A stretch of DNA of 64,000 nt from Bradyrhizobium sp. LTSP849 (GTDB lineage Bacteria; Pseudomonadota; Alphaproteobacteria; Rhizobiales; Xanthobacteraceae). The stretch spans positions 124,001 through 188,000 of the forward strand of contig NZ_JYMR01000045.1 of NCBI RefSeq assembly GCF_000938255.1, in the 5' to 3' direction. The first letter of the stretch is position 1; every line of letters starts with the position of its first letter. The translations under genes and the position numbers were made by a program. The notes under the pieces were generated by a model that saw only the letters and a list, made by a program, of their open reading frames with translations, was not told where the DNA came from and made no database searches. Positions 51,315 to 61,827 of the stretch are shown here, piece after piece.

Positions 51315-52484
51315 TCACACCGCCGCGGTCGCCACCACCTGCTGCAACAACTGCTCGCGCCTTGCCTGCGAACGCTGGCCCTTCATCGTCGCGGCGAAGC
51401 GTTCGAGGATGCCGTCCTCGAAGGCGGTGACGATGGTGTCGTGGACGTAGCTCTTGCGGCAGATCGCCGGCGTGTTGGAAAGCTGGTCGGCGGCGGCGCG
51501 GATCGCGTCGAGCACCTGCTTCTTGCGACCGCGCTGGCTGGTCGCCGGCGTGATGCGCGACAGCGATTCCACCACGACGGCGGACGCCATCAGCGTGCGA
51601 AAATCCTTCAGCGAAATCTTGATGCCGGCGATCTCACGCAGGAATGCGTTGACCTGCGTGGTATTGACCGCGCGCACGATGCCGTAGGCATCGCGATACT
51701 GGAACATGCGCTTGCCGGGAACGCCACGCAGGATGCCGATGGCGCGCACCAGCTTGGCCGCGTCGCATTCCTTGCGCACTGCCTTGCCGCCCTTCGCCTT
51801 GAAGGTCAGCACGAAGCTATCGTCTTCCAGCGTGACGTTGGACTTCAGCATCGTGGTGGCGCCGCGGGTGCCGTTGAGGCGGGCATAGGATTCATTGCCC
51901 GGACGGATCGCGGTGCGCGCGATCAGCTCAATCACGGCCGAGAGCGCGAACTCGCGCGTCGGCTCCTCGCCCGACAGGAACGCCGAGACCTTGCGCCGGA
52001 TTTTTGGCAGCGCGCCGACGAGCTTTTCCAGGCGATGCGCCTTGCGATGCTCGCGGACCTTCTCCCAGTCGGCGTGATAGCGGTATTGCAGCCGGCCCGC
52101 GGCATCGCGTCCCACGGCCTGGAGATGCGAGCTCGGATCGGCCGAGTAGCGGACCTCGCGATAGGCCGGCGGCACCGCCATGGCATGCAGCCGGCGGATG
52201 GTGCGGGCGTCGCGGATATGTGCGCCGTTCGGGCGGACGAAGGAATAGCCCTTGCCGCGCTTGATGCGCCGGATTTTCAGCTCGTTCTGGTCGCCGAGCC
52301 GCAGGCCCAGTTCCCTTGCGATCGCCTCAACGGAGGTCGGAGGCGCTGTGTCGAAGGTCTTTTTCGGGTTGAGACGGTGAGATGCGGCCGGTTTCGGCCA
52401 TTGTCCGAGGGCTTTGGCCAGCGCAATAGCGGCAGGATCGGCTGAAGCGGGCCGTATCGTCCCGAGATTCTGCTGATCCATCAT
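51315..52484 (-). CDS. Type IB DNA topoisomerase
   Basis: A 389-residue bacterial/poxvirus-like topoisomerase IB that relaxes supercoils via a 3'-phosphotyrosine. Conserved are GKGYSFVRPNGAHIRDARTIRRLHAMAVPPAYREVRYS in the N-terminal clamp, RTAIRPGNESYARLNGTRGATTMLKSNV with the catalytic Arg, KGGKAVRKECDAAKLVRAI with Lys, and CRKSYVHDTIV with the nucleophilic Tyr. The family is variable in bacteria and often a stress-related accessory. It starts at ATG 52484, 398 bases upstream of acs, in divergent orientation. Confidence 0.93.
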   Translation of the reverse strand: MMDQQNLGTIRPASADPAAIALAKALGQWPKPAASHRLNPKKTFDTAPPTSVEAIARELGLRLGDQNELKIRRIKRGKGYSFVRPNGAHIRDARTIRRLHAMAVPPAYREVRYSADPSSHLQAVGRDAAGRLQYRYHADWEKVREHRKAHRLEKLVGALPKIRRKVSAFLSGEEPTREFALSAVIELIARTAIRPGNESYARLNGTRGATTMLKSNVTLEDDSFVLTFKAKGGKAVRKECDAAKLVRAIGILRGVPGKRMFQYRDAYGIVRAVNTTQVNAFLREIAGIKISLKDFRTLMASAVVVESLSRITPATSQRGRKKQVLDAIRAAADQLSNTPAICRKSYVHDTIVTAFEDGILERFAATMKGQRSQARREQLLQQVVATAAV

Positions 52485-52579
52485 AGTCTTACGCCTTAGC
52501 CCTGCCTGTTGTCCGTCAATGCCGCTGTTCTGATGTTTGTTCCAAGGGGTCTCTCTGGGCCCGGGTTGGCCATTTAGGG

Positions 52580-52590
52580 TGTTCCGAACA
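52580..52590. promoter_or_regulatory. Short palindrome in the topoisomerase/acs divergent region
   Basis: TGTTCCGAACA, with 5-bp arms around a single C. It is followed within 20 bases by GAGTC (52598-52602) and GAATC (52605-52609), both GANTC sites that CcrM methylates in alphaproteobacteria. The rest of the 52485-52882 gap shows no gene and no convincing promoter. Confidence 0.35.
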
Positions 52591-52882
52591 GCATTGCGAG
52601 TCCCGAATCAGTGAGAGGCGGTTTCTAAATACCTTCAACCGGCGCATGGGGCCCTGCGCGGCCTGTTCTGGAGATTTGGGTAAAGAGCGGAAAGCCCACT
52701 CTCGGCCTGTTTCAGACCTGCGACAGCCGGTCCGCGCAGCTTGATCCTCCGCATGGCGGGCCACTCACCGAAGGTCCAGCTTGTGCTCCTTGTCGGGCCC
52801 GGTTAGGCGGACGCATAATCGGTTCAACGATCAAGTCGCTTGCCAGTCGCTTGGGTTCGGCTTGCTGTATGTGGAGGGAAAC

Positions 52883-54829
<1,947 letters not shown>

Positions 54830-54839
54830 GCCCACCTCC

Positions 54840-54879
54840 CGTCGTTCCGGGCGCGCGACAGCGCGGTCCGGAACGACGG
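54840..54879. repeat. Hairpin 3' of acs
   Basis: CCGTCGTTCCGG and CCGGAACGACGG form a perfect 12-bp stem around 16 bases. The hairpin is not followed by a T run, so it may be another palindromic element rather than a terminator. Confidence 0.65.
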
Positions 54880-55126
54880 CTGTTCACATCCTCACGCACT
54901 TGTCAGGGCGCGCCCCGCCGCGCCTGCATCTTTCCCGCCGAGTGTTGTTTTCAAGTCATTTACTTTGTTTCCAACATTTCCTTTGGTCGCCCTGCTGGCT
55001 AGCCCTCGGCGGCCGTGCGTGGAAACCATCCGGTTAACAGGTGCGGTTAAGAATCTCTGGGCGAGCCGGCGATTGCCGGGTTTTGCGTCATTTTGAACGA
55101 TCCGTTTGGGGCAGGGGGAAGTATCG

Positions 55127-55642
55127 ATGTCGATGAAGGTTGCTGTGGCGCTGGCCGCCACCATCGGGGCAGGGGTTTTGATGTCGACGGCGGCGCAGGC
55201 GCGGCCGGAGATGGTGGGGACACACGTCGCCGACTATTCGCCGGGCACCATTGTGGTCAAGACCAACGAGCGGCGGCTCTATCTCATCCTCGATAACGGC
55301 CACGCCGTGCGCTATCCGGTCGGCGTCGGCAAGTCCGGCAAGCAGTGGGCCGGCACCACCCGCATCGACGGCAAGTACCGAAACCCGGCCTGGTCGCCGC
55401 CCGCCGAGGTGAAGCGCGACAAGCCGCAGCTTCCCGACGTCATTCCGGGCGGATCGCCGCGCAATCCGATGGGCGTCGCGGCGATGACACTGGCCGGCGG
55501 CGAATACGCCATCCACGGCACCAACGTGCCAGGCTCCGTCGGCGGCTTCGTCTCCTATGGCTGCATCCGCATGCTCAACGACGACATCACCGATCTCTAC
55601 AGCCGTGTCTCGGTCGGCACGACGGTGGTCGTGGCGCGCTGA
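55127..55642 (+). CDS. L,D-transpeptidase (YkuD family)
   Basis: A 171-residue exported enzyme. The signal peptide is MSMKVAVALAATIGAGVLMSTAAQA. The catalytic motif HGTNVPGSVGGFVSYGCIRM has the His, Ser, Gly and nucleophilic Cys of YkuD proteins. It forms 3-3 crosslinks in peptidoglycan or attaches outer-membrane proteins to it. Start ATG 55127 is chosen on AGGGGGA upstream, and a 7-residue longer frame starts at 55106. It converges with the thermonuclease gene via a bidirectional terminator. Confidence 0.92.
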   Translation: MSMKVAVALAATIGAGVLMSTAAQARPEMVGTHVADYSPGTIVVKTNERRLYLILDNGHAVRYPVGVGKSGKQWAGTTRIDGKYRNPAWSPPAEVKRDKPQLPDVIPGGSPRNPMGVAAMTLAGGEYAIHGTNVPGSVGGFVSYGCIRMLNDDITDLYSRVSVGTTVVVAR

Positions 55643-55665
55643 TCGCCGAGTTCAAAACCGAATTG

Positions 55666-55696
55666 AAAAAGCCGCGTCGTCGACGCGGCTTTTTTG
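55666..55696. terminator. Bidirectional Rho-independent terminator
   Basis: A5 then GCCGCGTCG and CGACGCGGC arms with a 1-base centre (effectively a 7-bp stem with 5-base loop), then T6. It serves both the transpeptidase and the converging thermonuclease transcripts. Confidence 0.85.
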
Positions 55697-56287
55697 TTAC
55701 CAGAAGCGCCAGCCCCGCGCGCACCAGCCGTCGCGATGACCGCCATTGTAGCTGCGCGCATAACCGCCCGCGAGCAGCACGGCCGAAACGTTGGCCGTGC
55801 GCCTGGTCGCGACATCGGCCAGGACGCGGCCGTATTTTTCGGTACCGAGATTGTAGATGGTGACGCCGCCCTGGCCGAGCAAATTGCGCAGCGCCTCGGT
55901 GGCCGCTTCGGCCTTGTCCAATTCCTCCTGACAGGACGCCTTCATCTCGGGCGCATCGATGCCGCGCAAACGAACGCGCGCAACGAGATCGCGTCCGTCG
56001 CGTTGGTGCACACGGGCGAGAAAAGTGTCGCCGTCGATGGTGCGGATGACGTCGACCGGCTGGCGAATGTCCGAATTGCCGGACTGCTGGAGGATGACCT
56101 CGGCATCTCGCGATTCACCATCGGTCGCATGCCGGACGGGCCAATTCGTTCCGTGCCGGAAGGTGAGCACGATCGCCACCACCACGCCGACCACGAACAT
56201 CCACGGCAATAGCCCTGAGAAGCGGCGGCCGAACGGCGAACCGTTATATGAACGCCGATAGGGATGGCTGGGGTCGAAGCGCGACAT
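55697..56287 (-). CDS. Membrane-anchored thermonuclease (SNase-like) family protein
   Basis: A 196-residue protein with one membrane helix (about 26-43) and a periplasmic staphylococcal nuclease-like domain. Active-site motifs: TIDGDTF (Asp), RLRGIDAPEM (Arg, Glu) and EKYGRVLADV (Arg). It likely cleaves DNA or RNA near the membrane. The C-terminal end (YNGGHRDGWCARGWRFW) is typical of the rhizobial members. It starts at ATG 56287 and the next minus-strand gene lies 43 bases upstream. Confidence 0.88.
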   Translation of the reverse strand: MSRFDPSHPYRRSYNGSPFGRRFSGLLPWMFVVGVVVAIVLTFRHGTNWPVRHATDGESRDAEVILQQSGNSDIRQPVDVIRTIDGDTFLARVHQRDGRDLVARVRLRGIDAPEMKASCQEELDKAEAATEALRNLLGQGGVTIYNLGTEKYGRVLADVATRRTANVSAVLLAGGYARSYNGGHRDGWCARGWRFW

Positions 56288-56330
56288 CCGCGCACGCTAG
56301 GGCTGAGTCGGGCGAGCGGGCAAGGGAGCG

Positions 56331-56522
56331 TCAAAAGTCCGAAGCGATGCCTTTGCGTTCCCAGTCGCCATACCGCGTGGGTTCAGGTCCCTTCGGGCCC
56401 TGCAATTCCTTCGGCGACGCTTCGGCATGAGCCGCGGCGGCCTGCCGGCGCGCTTCGGCTTCGGCCAGCGCGCGCTGGGCGGCCGGCGGCAATGGCTTGC
56501 GATCGGTAGGCTGGTCACTCAT
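56331..56522 (-). CDS. DUF1674 family protein (SDHAF4-like succinate dehydrogenase assembly factor)
   Basis: A 63-residue protein. The conserved C-terminal motif GPEPTRYGDWERKGIASDF is the DUF1674 signature shared with mitochondrial SDHAF4, which aids flavinylated SdhA maturation. The N-terminal part is an Ala-rich helix. ATG 56522 was chosen because the conserved family is short and the longer frame from 56630 lacks conservation. sdh genes are not in this window. Confidence 0.88.
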   Translation of the reverse strand: MSDQPTDRKPLPPAAQRALAEAEARRQAAAAHAEASPKELQGPKGPEPTRYGDWERKGIASDF

Positions 56523-56710
56523 CGCCCGGTGTCCTAGCGCAGGATCAAAGGCTGCGCGACGTGCAATAACGCATTGCTGAAATGGTCGTGACAGGCTGAA
56601 AATGCCAGAGACGATTCTTACATTTGGCATATTCGCATGCCACAGCTGCCGTTCTTAAGGCATGCGCCCATATCGGCGGAACTGCCGCTCGCTCAGAACC
56701 TTGCTTCCGC

Positions 56711-58057
56711 ATGCCATCTCAACGTTTCGCCCCTCCCTCCGAAGTGCCTGGCCTCGCGGCACGGCGGATCGCTGCCGACATTGTCGACGGCGTGCTGCAC
56801 AAGCATCGCACGCTTGACGAGCAGCTCGACGGCGTCGGCGCCCATCCCGGGCTGAAGACGCTGGCCGACCGTGACCGCGCGCTGATGCGGCGCCTGGTCG
56901 CGACCATCCTGCGTCGGCTCGGCACGCTCGGCCATGTGCTGTCGCGGCTGCTCGACAAGGGCATTCCGTCCGATGCGCCGCGCGCGCAGAGCGCGCTCCT
57001 GATCGGCGCCGCCCAGATCCTCTGGATGGACGTGCCCGATCATGCCGCCGTCGATCTTTCCGTCCGCCTGGTACAATCCGACCGCCGTGCCGCGCGCTAT
57101 GCCGGCCTCGTCAACGCCGTGCTGCGCCGCTGCGCGCGGGAGGGCAAGGCGCTGGTGGAGGAAGTCACCGCGCAATCGCTGGACCTGCCGCCCTGGCTGC
57201 TCGCGCGCTGGAGCGCACATTACGGCGAGGCGACCGCAAGGGACATGGCGCTCGCACTCGGCCACGAGCCGTCGCTCGATCTCACCGTCAAGTCCGACGC
57301 CGCGCAATGGGCGAGCCGGCTGCACGGCGAAGTGCTGCCGACCGGATCGGTGCGCGCGGTGCTGCACGGCGCAGTGACCATGCTGCCCGGCTTCACCGAT
57401 GGACAATGGTGGGTACAGGATGCCGCCGCCGCACTGCCGGCCCGGCTGTTCGGCGACATCAAGGGTAAGTCCATCGCCGACCTCTGCGCCGCGCCCGGCG
57501 GCAAGACCGCGCAACTGGCCCAGGCCGGCGCGCATGTCACGGCGATCGATCGCTCGCCCGCCCGGGTGGCGCGCCTGCGCGAAAACCTGTCGCGGCTGTC
57601 GCTCCAGGCCGAGACTGTCGTCGCCGACGCCGTGGAATGGGCGGGTCCAGCCAATGGCTTCGACGGCATCCTGATCGATGCGCCCTGCACCTCGACCGGG
57701 ACAATCCGCCGCCATCCCGATGTATCCTGGCTCCGGCAGGAATCCGACATCGCGGCAATGACCACGCTTCAGCAGCGGCTGCTGCGTAAATCCGTGACGC
57801 TGCTGAAGTCCGGCGGGACGCTGGTCTACTGCACCTGCTCGCTGGAACCCGAAGAGGGCGAGCATGCCGTCGCCGCGCTGCTGGCCGCGGAGCCTGCACT
57901 TCGGCGTGCGCCGATCGAGGCATCCGAGGTCTCCGGGCTCAGCGAGATCATCACCGCCGACGGTGACCTGCGCACCCTGCCGAGCCATCTGCCGCACGCC
58001 GACCCGAAGCTCGGCGGGCTTGACGGATTTTTTGCAGCCCGGCTCGTTAAATCCTGA
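56711..58057 (+). CDS. rsmB: RsmB/NOP family class I SAM-dependent RNA methyltransferase
   Basis: A 448-residue protein. An N-terminal NusB-like RNA-binding domain covers about 15-155, followed by the methyltransferase. Motifs: LCAAPGGKTAQLAQ (SAM-binding), DAPCTSTGTIRRHPD (nucleophilic Cys) and YCTCSLEPEEGE (general Cys), typical of m5C RNA methyltransferases. RsmB modifies C967 of 16S rRNA in E. coli, so this is the likely target. The start at ATG 56711 is inferred, because the upstream in-frame residues are not NusB-like. It is divergent from the DUF1674 gene. Confidence 0.92.
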   Translation: MPSQRFAPPSEVPGLAARRIAADIVDGVLHKHRTLDEQLDGVGAHPGLKTLADRDRALMRRLVATILRRLGTLGHVLSRLLDKGIPSDAPRAQSALLIGAAQILWMDVPDHAAVDLSVRLVQSDRRAARYAGLVNAVLRRCAREGKALVEEVTAQSLDLPPWLLARWSAHYGEATARDMALALGHEPSLDLTVKSDAAQWASRLHGEVLPTGSVRAVLHGAVTMLPGFTDGQWWVQDAAAALPARLFGDIKGKSIADLCAAPGGKTAQLAQAGAHVTAIDRSPARVARLRENLSRLSLQAETVVADAVEWAGPANGFDGILIDAPCTSTGTIRRHPDVSWLRQESDIAAMTTLQQRLLRKSVTLLKSGGTLVYCTCSLEPEEGEHAVAALLAAEPALRRAPIEASEVSGLSEIITADGDLRTLPSHLPHADPKLGGLDGFFAARLVKS

Positions 58058-58174
58058 TTTTGCACCGGTTTTTGCTGCCGCGGCGTAGATTCGGAGCCTT
58101 TCAAGGTGGTGTCAGCGGACCGATTTTGGGATTAATAAGGATTCGTCGGAATCCTCTCCCCCACAAGGCAAGGC

Positions 58175-59932
58175 GTGTCGGTCGCTCAACGCAGACGTAT
58201 CTCGACGCTCGTCATGAACCGCTTCGCGCGGAACATGCTCGCGCGCGCGAGCGGCGGCTCCGTTGCGCTGTCACGGGTGTGGCCGGGTCGCACTGACCGG
58301 TTGATCATCGCGCCGCACGATCTACGCACGGCGGATGCGACGCGCGCCGCCGAGATCTATGCCGGGCGCTTCGTGTTCGCCGGCAAGATCGTCAACTGCC
58401 ACGGCCGCTCGATCTTCGATCTCGATCCGCCGTCGGAGGATTGGGAGGTCGCGCTGCTCGGCTTCGGCTGGCTGCGGCATCTGCGCGCCGCCGACACCGC
58501 GCTGACGCGGGCGAATGCGCGCGCGCTGGTCGAGGACTGGATTTCCAACCCCGCCAACAAGCGCCGCCCGGTTGCGCGGCGCGCCGACGTGCTGGCGCGG
58601 CGCGTGATCTCGCTGTTGTCGCAGGCGCCGCTGGTGCTCAACGACACCGACAACAAATTCTACCGCCGATATCTGCGTGCGCTGGCGCGCGAGATCCGCT
58701 TCCTGCGCTTCGCCATGGTCAACATTGCCGACGGGGTGCCGAAGCTCCAGGTGCTGATCGCGCTGTGCTACACGACGCTCTGCCTCGCCAACCAGGGGCG
58801 CCATATCCGCAGCGCGTCGAAAAAGCTGTCGGACGAATTGCAGCGGCAGATCCTGCCCGACGGCGGGCATATCTCGCGCAACCCCGGCGCGCTGATCGAG
58901 CTCCTGATCGACCTGTTGCCGCTGCGGCAGACCTTTGCCGCGCGCAACATCGCGCCGCCGCCGGCGCTGCTCAACGCGATCGACCGCATGATGCCGATGC
59001 TGCGCTTCTTCCGGCACGGCGACGGCAATTTCGCGTTGTTCAACGGCATGAGCGCGACGCCTTCGGACCTGCTCGCCACGCTGCTCGCCTACGACGACAC
59101 CCATGGCACCCCGATGGCGAACATGCCGCATACCGGCTTCCAGCGCCTCGATGCCGGCCAGACCACGCTGATCATCGACACCGGCCCGCCGCCGCCGGCC
59201 GGTGTCAGCCACGATGCCCATGCCGGCTGCCTGTCGTTCGAATTGTCCTCGGGCATCAGCCGCATCGTCACCAATTGCGGCATGCCGACGACGGGCCGCG
59301 ACAATTGGCGGCCGTTCGCGCGCGGCACTCCGGCACATTCGACGCTGACCTATCACGAAACCTCGTCCTGCCAGTTCGTCGAGATGTCGGCGATGAAGCG
59401 GCTGCTGCATGGCGCGCCCGTCACCAGCGGGCCCGTCGAGGTCGAGAGTTATCGCGAGGTCGTGCAGGACGGCACGCTGCTGACGACGTCGCATGACGGC
59501 TATCTCGCCAAATTCGGCGTTGTCCATCGCCGTGTGCTGATGATCGCCAATGACGGCGGCCGGATCGATGGCGAGGACACGCTGTCGCCGCCGCAAGGCG
59601 CGCGTCTCAAGGGCGCCGATGCCGATTTCGCGCTGCGCTTCCATCTGCATCCGGCCGTGAAAGCGAGCCGGCTGTCGGATGCCCGCGGCGTCATGCTGGT
59701 GCTGCCCAACCGCGACGTCTGGACCTTTGAGGCGCTCGACGACAAGGTCGACCTAGAGGACAGCGTGTTCCTGGCCGGCAATGACGGCCCCCGCCGCACC
59801 GCGCAGATCGTGATCCGCCAGGATGCGCGTCAGGCGCCCTCGATCCGCTGGAGCTTTGTCCGCTCGACCGCTTCGCCCACGGTCACCAATGCCCGCCGCA
59901 ACGCCCGGCGCGAGCCGGAACTTCCGCTGTAG
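58175..59932 (+). CDS. Heparinase II/III family protein
   Basis: A 585-residue protein. The N-terminal part has an alpha-helical toroid, including WEVALLGFGWLRHLRAADTALTRANARALVEDWI and DGGHISRNPGALIELLIDLLPLRQTF. The C-terminal heparinase II/III-like beta-sheet domain has DAHAGCLSFELSSGISRIVTNCG and VVHRRVLMIANDGGRIDGEDTL. It is a predicted polysaccharide lyase. No classical signal peptide is seen, which is common for the rhizobial members that sit next to rsmB and purH. It begins at GTG 58175. It may act on an exopolysaccharide. The substrate is not known. Confidence 0.85.
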   Translation: MSVAQRRRISTLVMNRFARNMLARASGGSVALSRVWPGRTDRLIIAPHDLRTADATRAAEIYAGRFVFAGKIVNCHGRSIFDLDPPSEDWEVALLGFGWLRHLRAADTALTRANARALVEDWISNPANKRRPVARRADVLARRVISLLSQAPLVLNDTDNKFYRRYLRALAREIRFLRFAMVNIADGVPKLQVLIALCYTTLCLANQGRHIRSASKKLSDELQRQILPDGGHISRNPGALIELLIDLLPLRQTFAARNIAPPPALLNAIDRMMPMLRFFRHGDGNFALFNGMSATPSDLLATLLAYDDTHGTPMANMPHTGFQRLDAGQTTLIIDTGPPPPAGVSHDAHAGCLSFELSSGISRIVTNCGMPTTGRDNWRPFARGTPAHSTLTYHETSSCQFVEMSAMKRLLHGAPVTSGPVEVESYREVVQDGTLLTTSHDGYLAKFGVVHRRVLMIANDGGRIDGEDTLSPPQGARLKGADADFALRFHLHPAVKASRLSDARGVMLVLPNRDVWTFEALDDKVDLEDSVFLAGNDGPRRTAQIVIRQDARQAPSIRWSFVRSTASPTVTNARRNARREPELPL

Positions 59933-60098
59933 AAGCGCGCGTTTCGGCCCCATCTGGTCGTTGTGAAAATGGCTGAAAGCTGCTATCGAGCACGCGTTCG
60001 CGCGACTGGCGACCTTGGATGGAGCACCATCGGGAAGCGCGAGACATATCTGCCGCGCGCCTGGGCATAGACACTCCTTAAGACAGAGGATCTTGCTC

Positions 60099-61691
60099 AT
60101 GACTGACCATCCCCGCCGCGTCACCCGCGCCCTGCTTTCCGTTTCCGACAAGACCGGCCTGATCGAATTCGCCCAGGCGCTGGCCGCCCATGATGTCGAG
60201 CTGGTCTCGACCGGCGGCACCGCCAAGACGATCGCCGCCGCCGGCCTCAAGGTCAAAGACGTTTCCGAGCTCACCGGCTTCCCCGAAATGATGGACGGCC
60301 GCGTCAAGACGCTGCATCCGAAAGTGCATGGCGGCCTGCTCGCGATCCGTGACAACAAGGAACATGCGGACGCGATGAAGACGCACGGCATCGCGCCGAT
60401 CGATCTCCTCGTTGTCAATCTCTATCCGTTCGAAGCGACCGTCGAGAAAGGCGCCGACTTCGAGGATTGCATCGAGAACATCGATATCGGCGGCCCCGCG
60501 ATGATCCGCGCTGCCGCGAAGAACCATGACGACGTCGCCGTCGTGGTCGAGGCGCAGGATTATCAGGCCGTGCTCGACGAGCTCGCCGCCAACAAGGGCG
60601 CCACCACGCTGAAGCTGCGCCGGCGCCTTGCCGCAAAGGCCTATGCGCGCACGGGCGCGTATGATGCCGCGATCTCGAATTGGTTCGCACGTCAGCTAGA
60701 GATCGACGCACCCGACTTCCGCGCCTTTGGCGGCAGACTGATCCAGTCGCTGCGCTATGGCGAGAACCCGCACCAGACCGCGGCGTTCTATGCGACGCCC
60801 GACAAGCGTCCGGGTGTCTCGACCGCGCGGCAGTTGCAGGGCAAGGAGCTGTCCTACAACAACATCAACGACACCGATGCGGCCTATGAATGCATCGGCG
60901 AGTTCGACGCCAAGCGCACCGCAGCCTGCGTCATCGTCAAGCACGCCAATCCCTGCGGCGTTGCGGAAGGGTCCGACCTCGTCAGCGCCTACCGCAAGGC
61001 ACTCGCCTGCGACTCCACTTCGGCCTTCGGCGGTATCATCGCGATGAACCGCGCGCTCGACGCCGACACCGCGCGCGAGATCACGAAGATCTTCACCGAG
61101 GTGATCATCGCGCCGGACGCCAGCGAAGAGGCGATCGCCATCATCGGCGCGCGCAAGAATCTGCGCCTGCTGCTGGCAGGCAGCCTGCCCGATCCACGCG
61201 CTCCGGGCCTGACCGCCAAGACGGTCGCCGGCGGCCTTCTCGTGCAAAGCCGCGACAATGCTGTAGTCGACGATATGACATTCAAGGTCATGACCAAGCG
61301 CGCACCGACGGATGCCGAAATGCGCGACTTGAAGTTCGCGTTCCGCGTGGCCAAGCACGTCAAGTCCAACACCATCATCTATGCCAAGGATCTCGCCACC
61401 GTCGGCATCGGCGCGGGCCAGATGAGCCGGGTGGATTCAGCCCGGATCGCGGCGCGCAAGGCGCAGGATGCGGCGAACGAGCTGAAGCTTGCGGAGCCGC
61501 TCACCAAGGGCTCGGTCGTGGCCTCGGATGCGTTCTTCCCGTTCGCCGACGGCATGCTCGCCTGCATCGAGGCCGGCGCCACCGCCGTGGTGCAGCCCGG
61601 CGGCTCGATGCGCGACGACGAAGTGATCAAGGCCGCCGATGAACACAGCATCGCGATGGTGTTCACAGGCACGCGGCATTTCAGGCACTGA
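60099..61691 (+). CDS. purH: Bifunctional AICAR formyltransferase/IMP cyclohydrolase
   Basis: A 530-residue enzyme for the last two steps of IMP synthesis. The N-terminal IMP cyclohydrolase domain has SVSDKTGL and STGGTAKT. The C-terminal formyltransferase domain has GKELSYNNINDTDAA, KHANPCGVA and SAFGGIIAMN. An AGAGGATCTTGCTC ribosome-binding region precedes ATG 60099. A family D palindrome follows the stop. The order rsmB-heparinase-purH is a common rhizobial arrangement, as I recall. Confidence 0.97.
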   Translation: MTDHPRRVTRALLSVSDKTGLIEFAQALAAHDVELVSTGGTAKTIAAAGLKVKDVSELTGFPEMMDGRVKTLHPKVHGGLLAIRDNKEHADAMKTHGIAPIDLLVVNLYPFEATVEKGADFEDCIENIDIGGPAMIRAAAKNHDDVAVVVEAQDYQAVLDELAANKGATTLKLRRRLAAKAYARTGAYDAAISNWFARQLEIDAPDFRAFGGRLIQSLRYGENPHQTAAFYATPDKRPGVSTARQLQGKELSYNNINDTDAAYECIGEFDAKRTAACVIVKHANPCGVAEGSDLVSAYRKALACDSTSAFGGIIAMNRALDADTAREITKIFTEVIIAPDASEEAIAIIGARKNLRLLLAGSLPDPRAPGLTAKTVAGGLLVQSRDNAVVDDMTFKVMTKRAPTDAEMRDLKFAFRVAKHVKSNTIIYAKDLATVGIGAGQMSRVDSARIAARKAQDAANELKLAEPLTKGSVVASDAFFPFADGMLACIEAGATAVVQPGGSMRDDEVIKAADEHSIAMVFTGTRHFRH

Positions 61692-61702
61692 TCTCTCCAA
61701 GG

Positions 61703-61819
61703 GTCGTCCCGGCGAAGGCCGGGACCCATAACCCCAGGGAGTAGTTTGGCGCACGGTACTAGCCGCGTCGCGCCAACGACAGATCACGCGGTATGGGTCC
61801 CGGCCTTCGCCGGGACGAC
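61703..61819. repeat. Intergenic palindrome, family D copy 4
   Basis: Has the same arms as copies 1-3 and a 77-base centre with the GGGACCCATAACC... segment shared with copy 3. It lies between the converging purH and MFS genes. Confidence 0.88.
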
Positions 61820-61827
61820 GCTGAAAT

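Noticed and set aside
52530..52552. LexA-type box in the topoisomerase/acs region (GTTC...GTTC)
   Set aside because: The two GTTC halves are 8 bases apart. The alphaproteobacterial SOS box needs 7.
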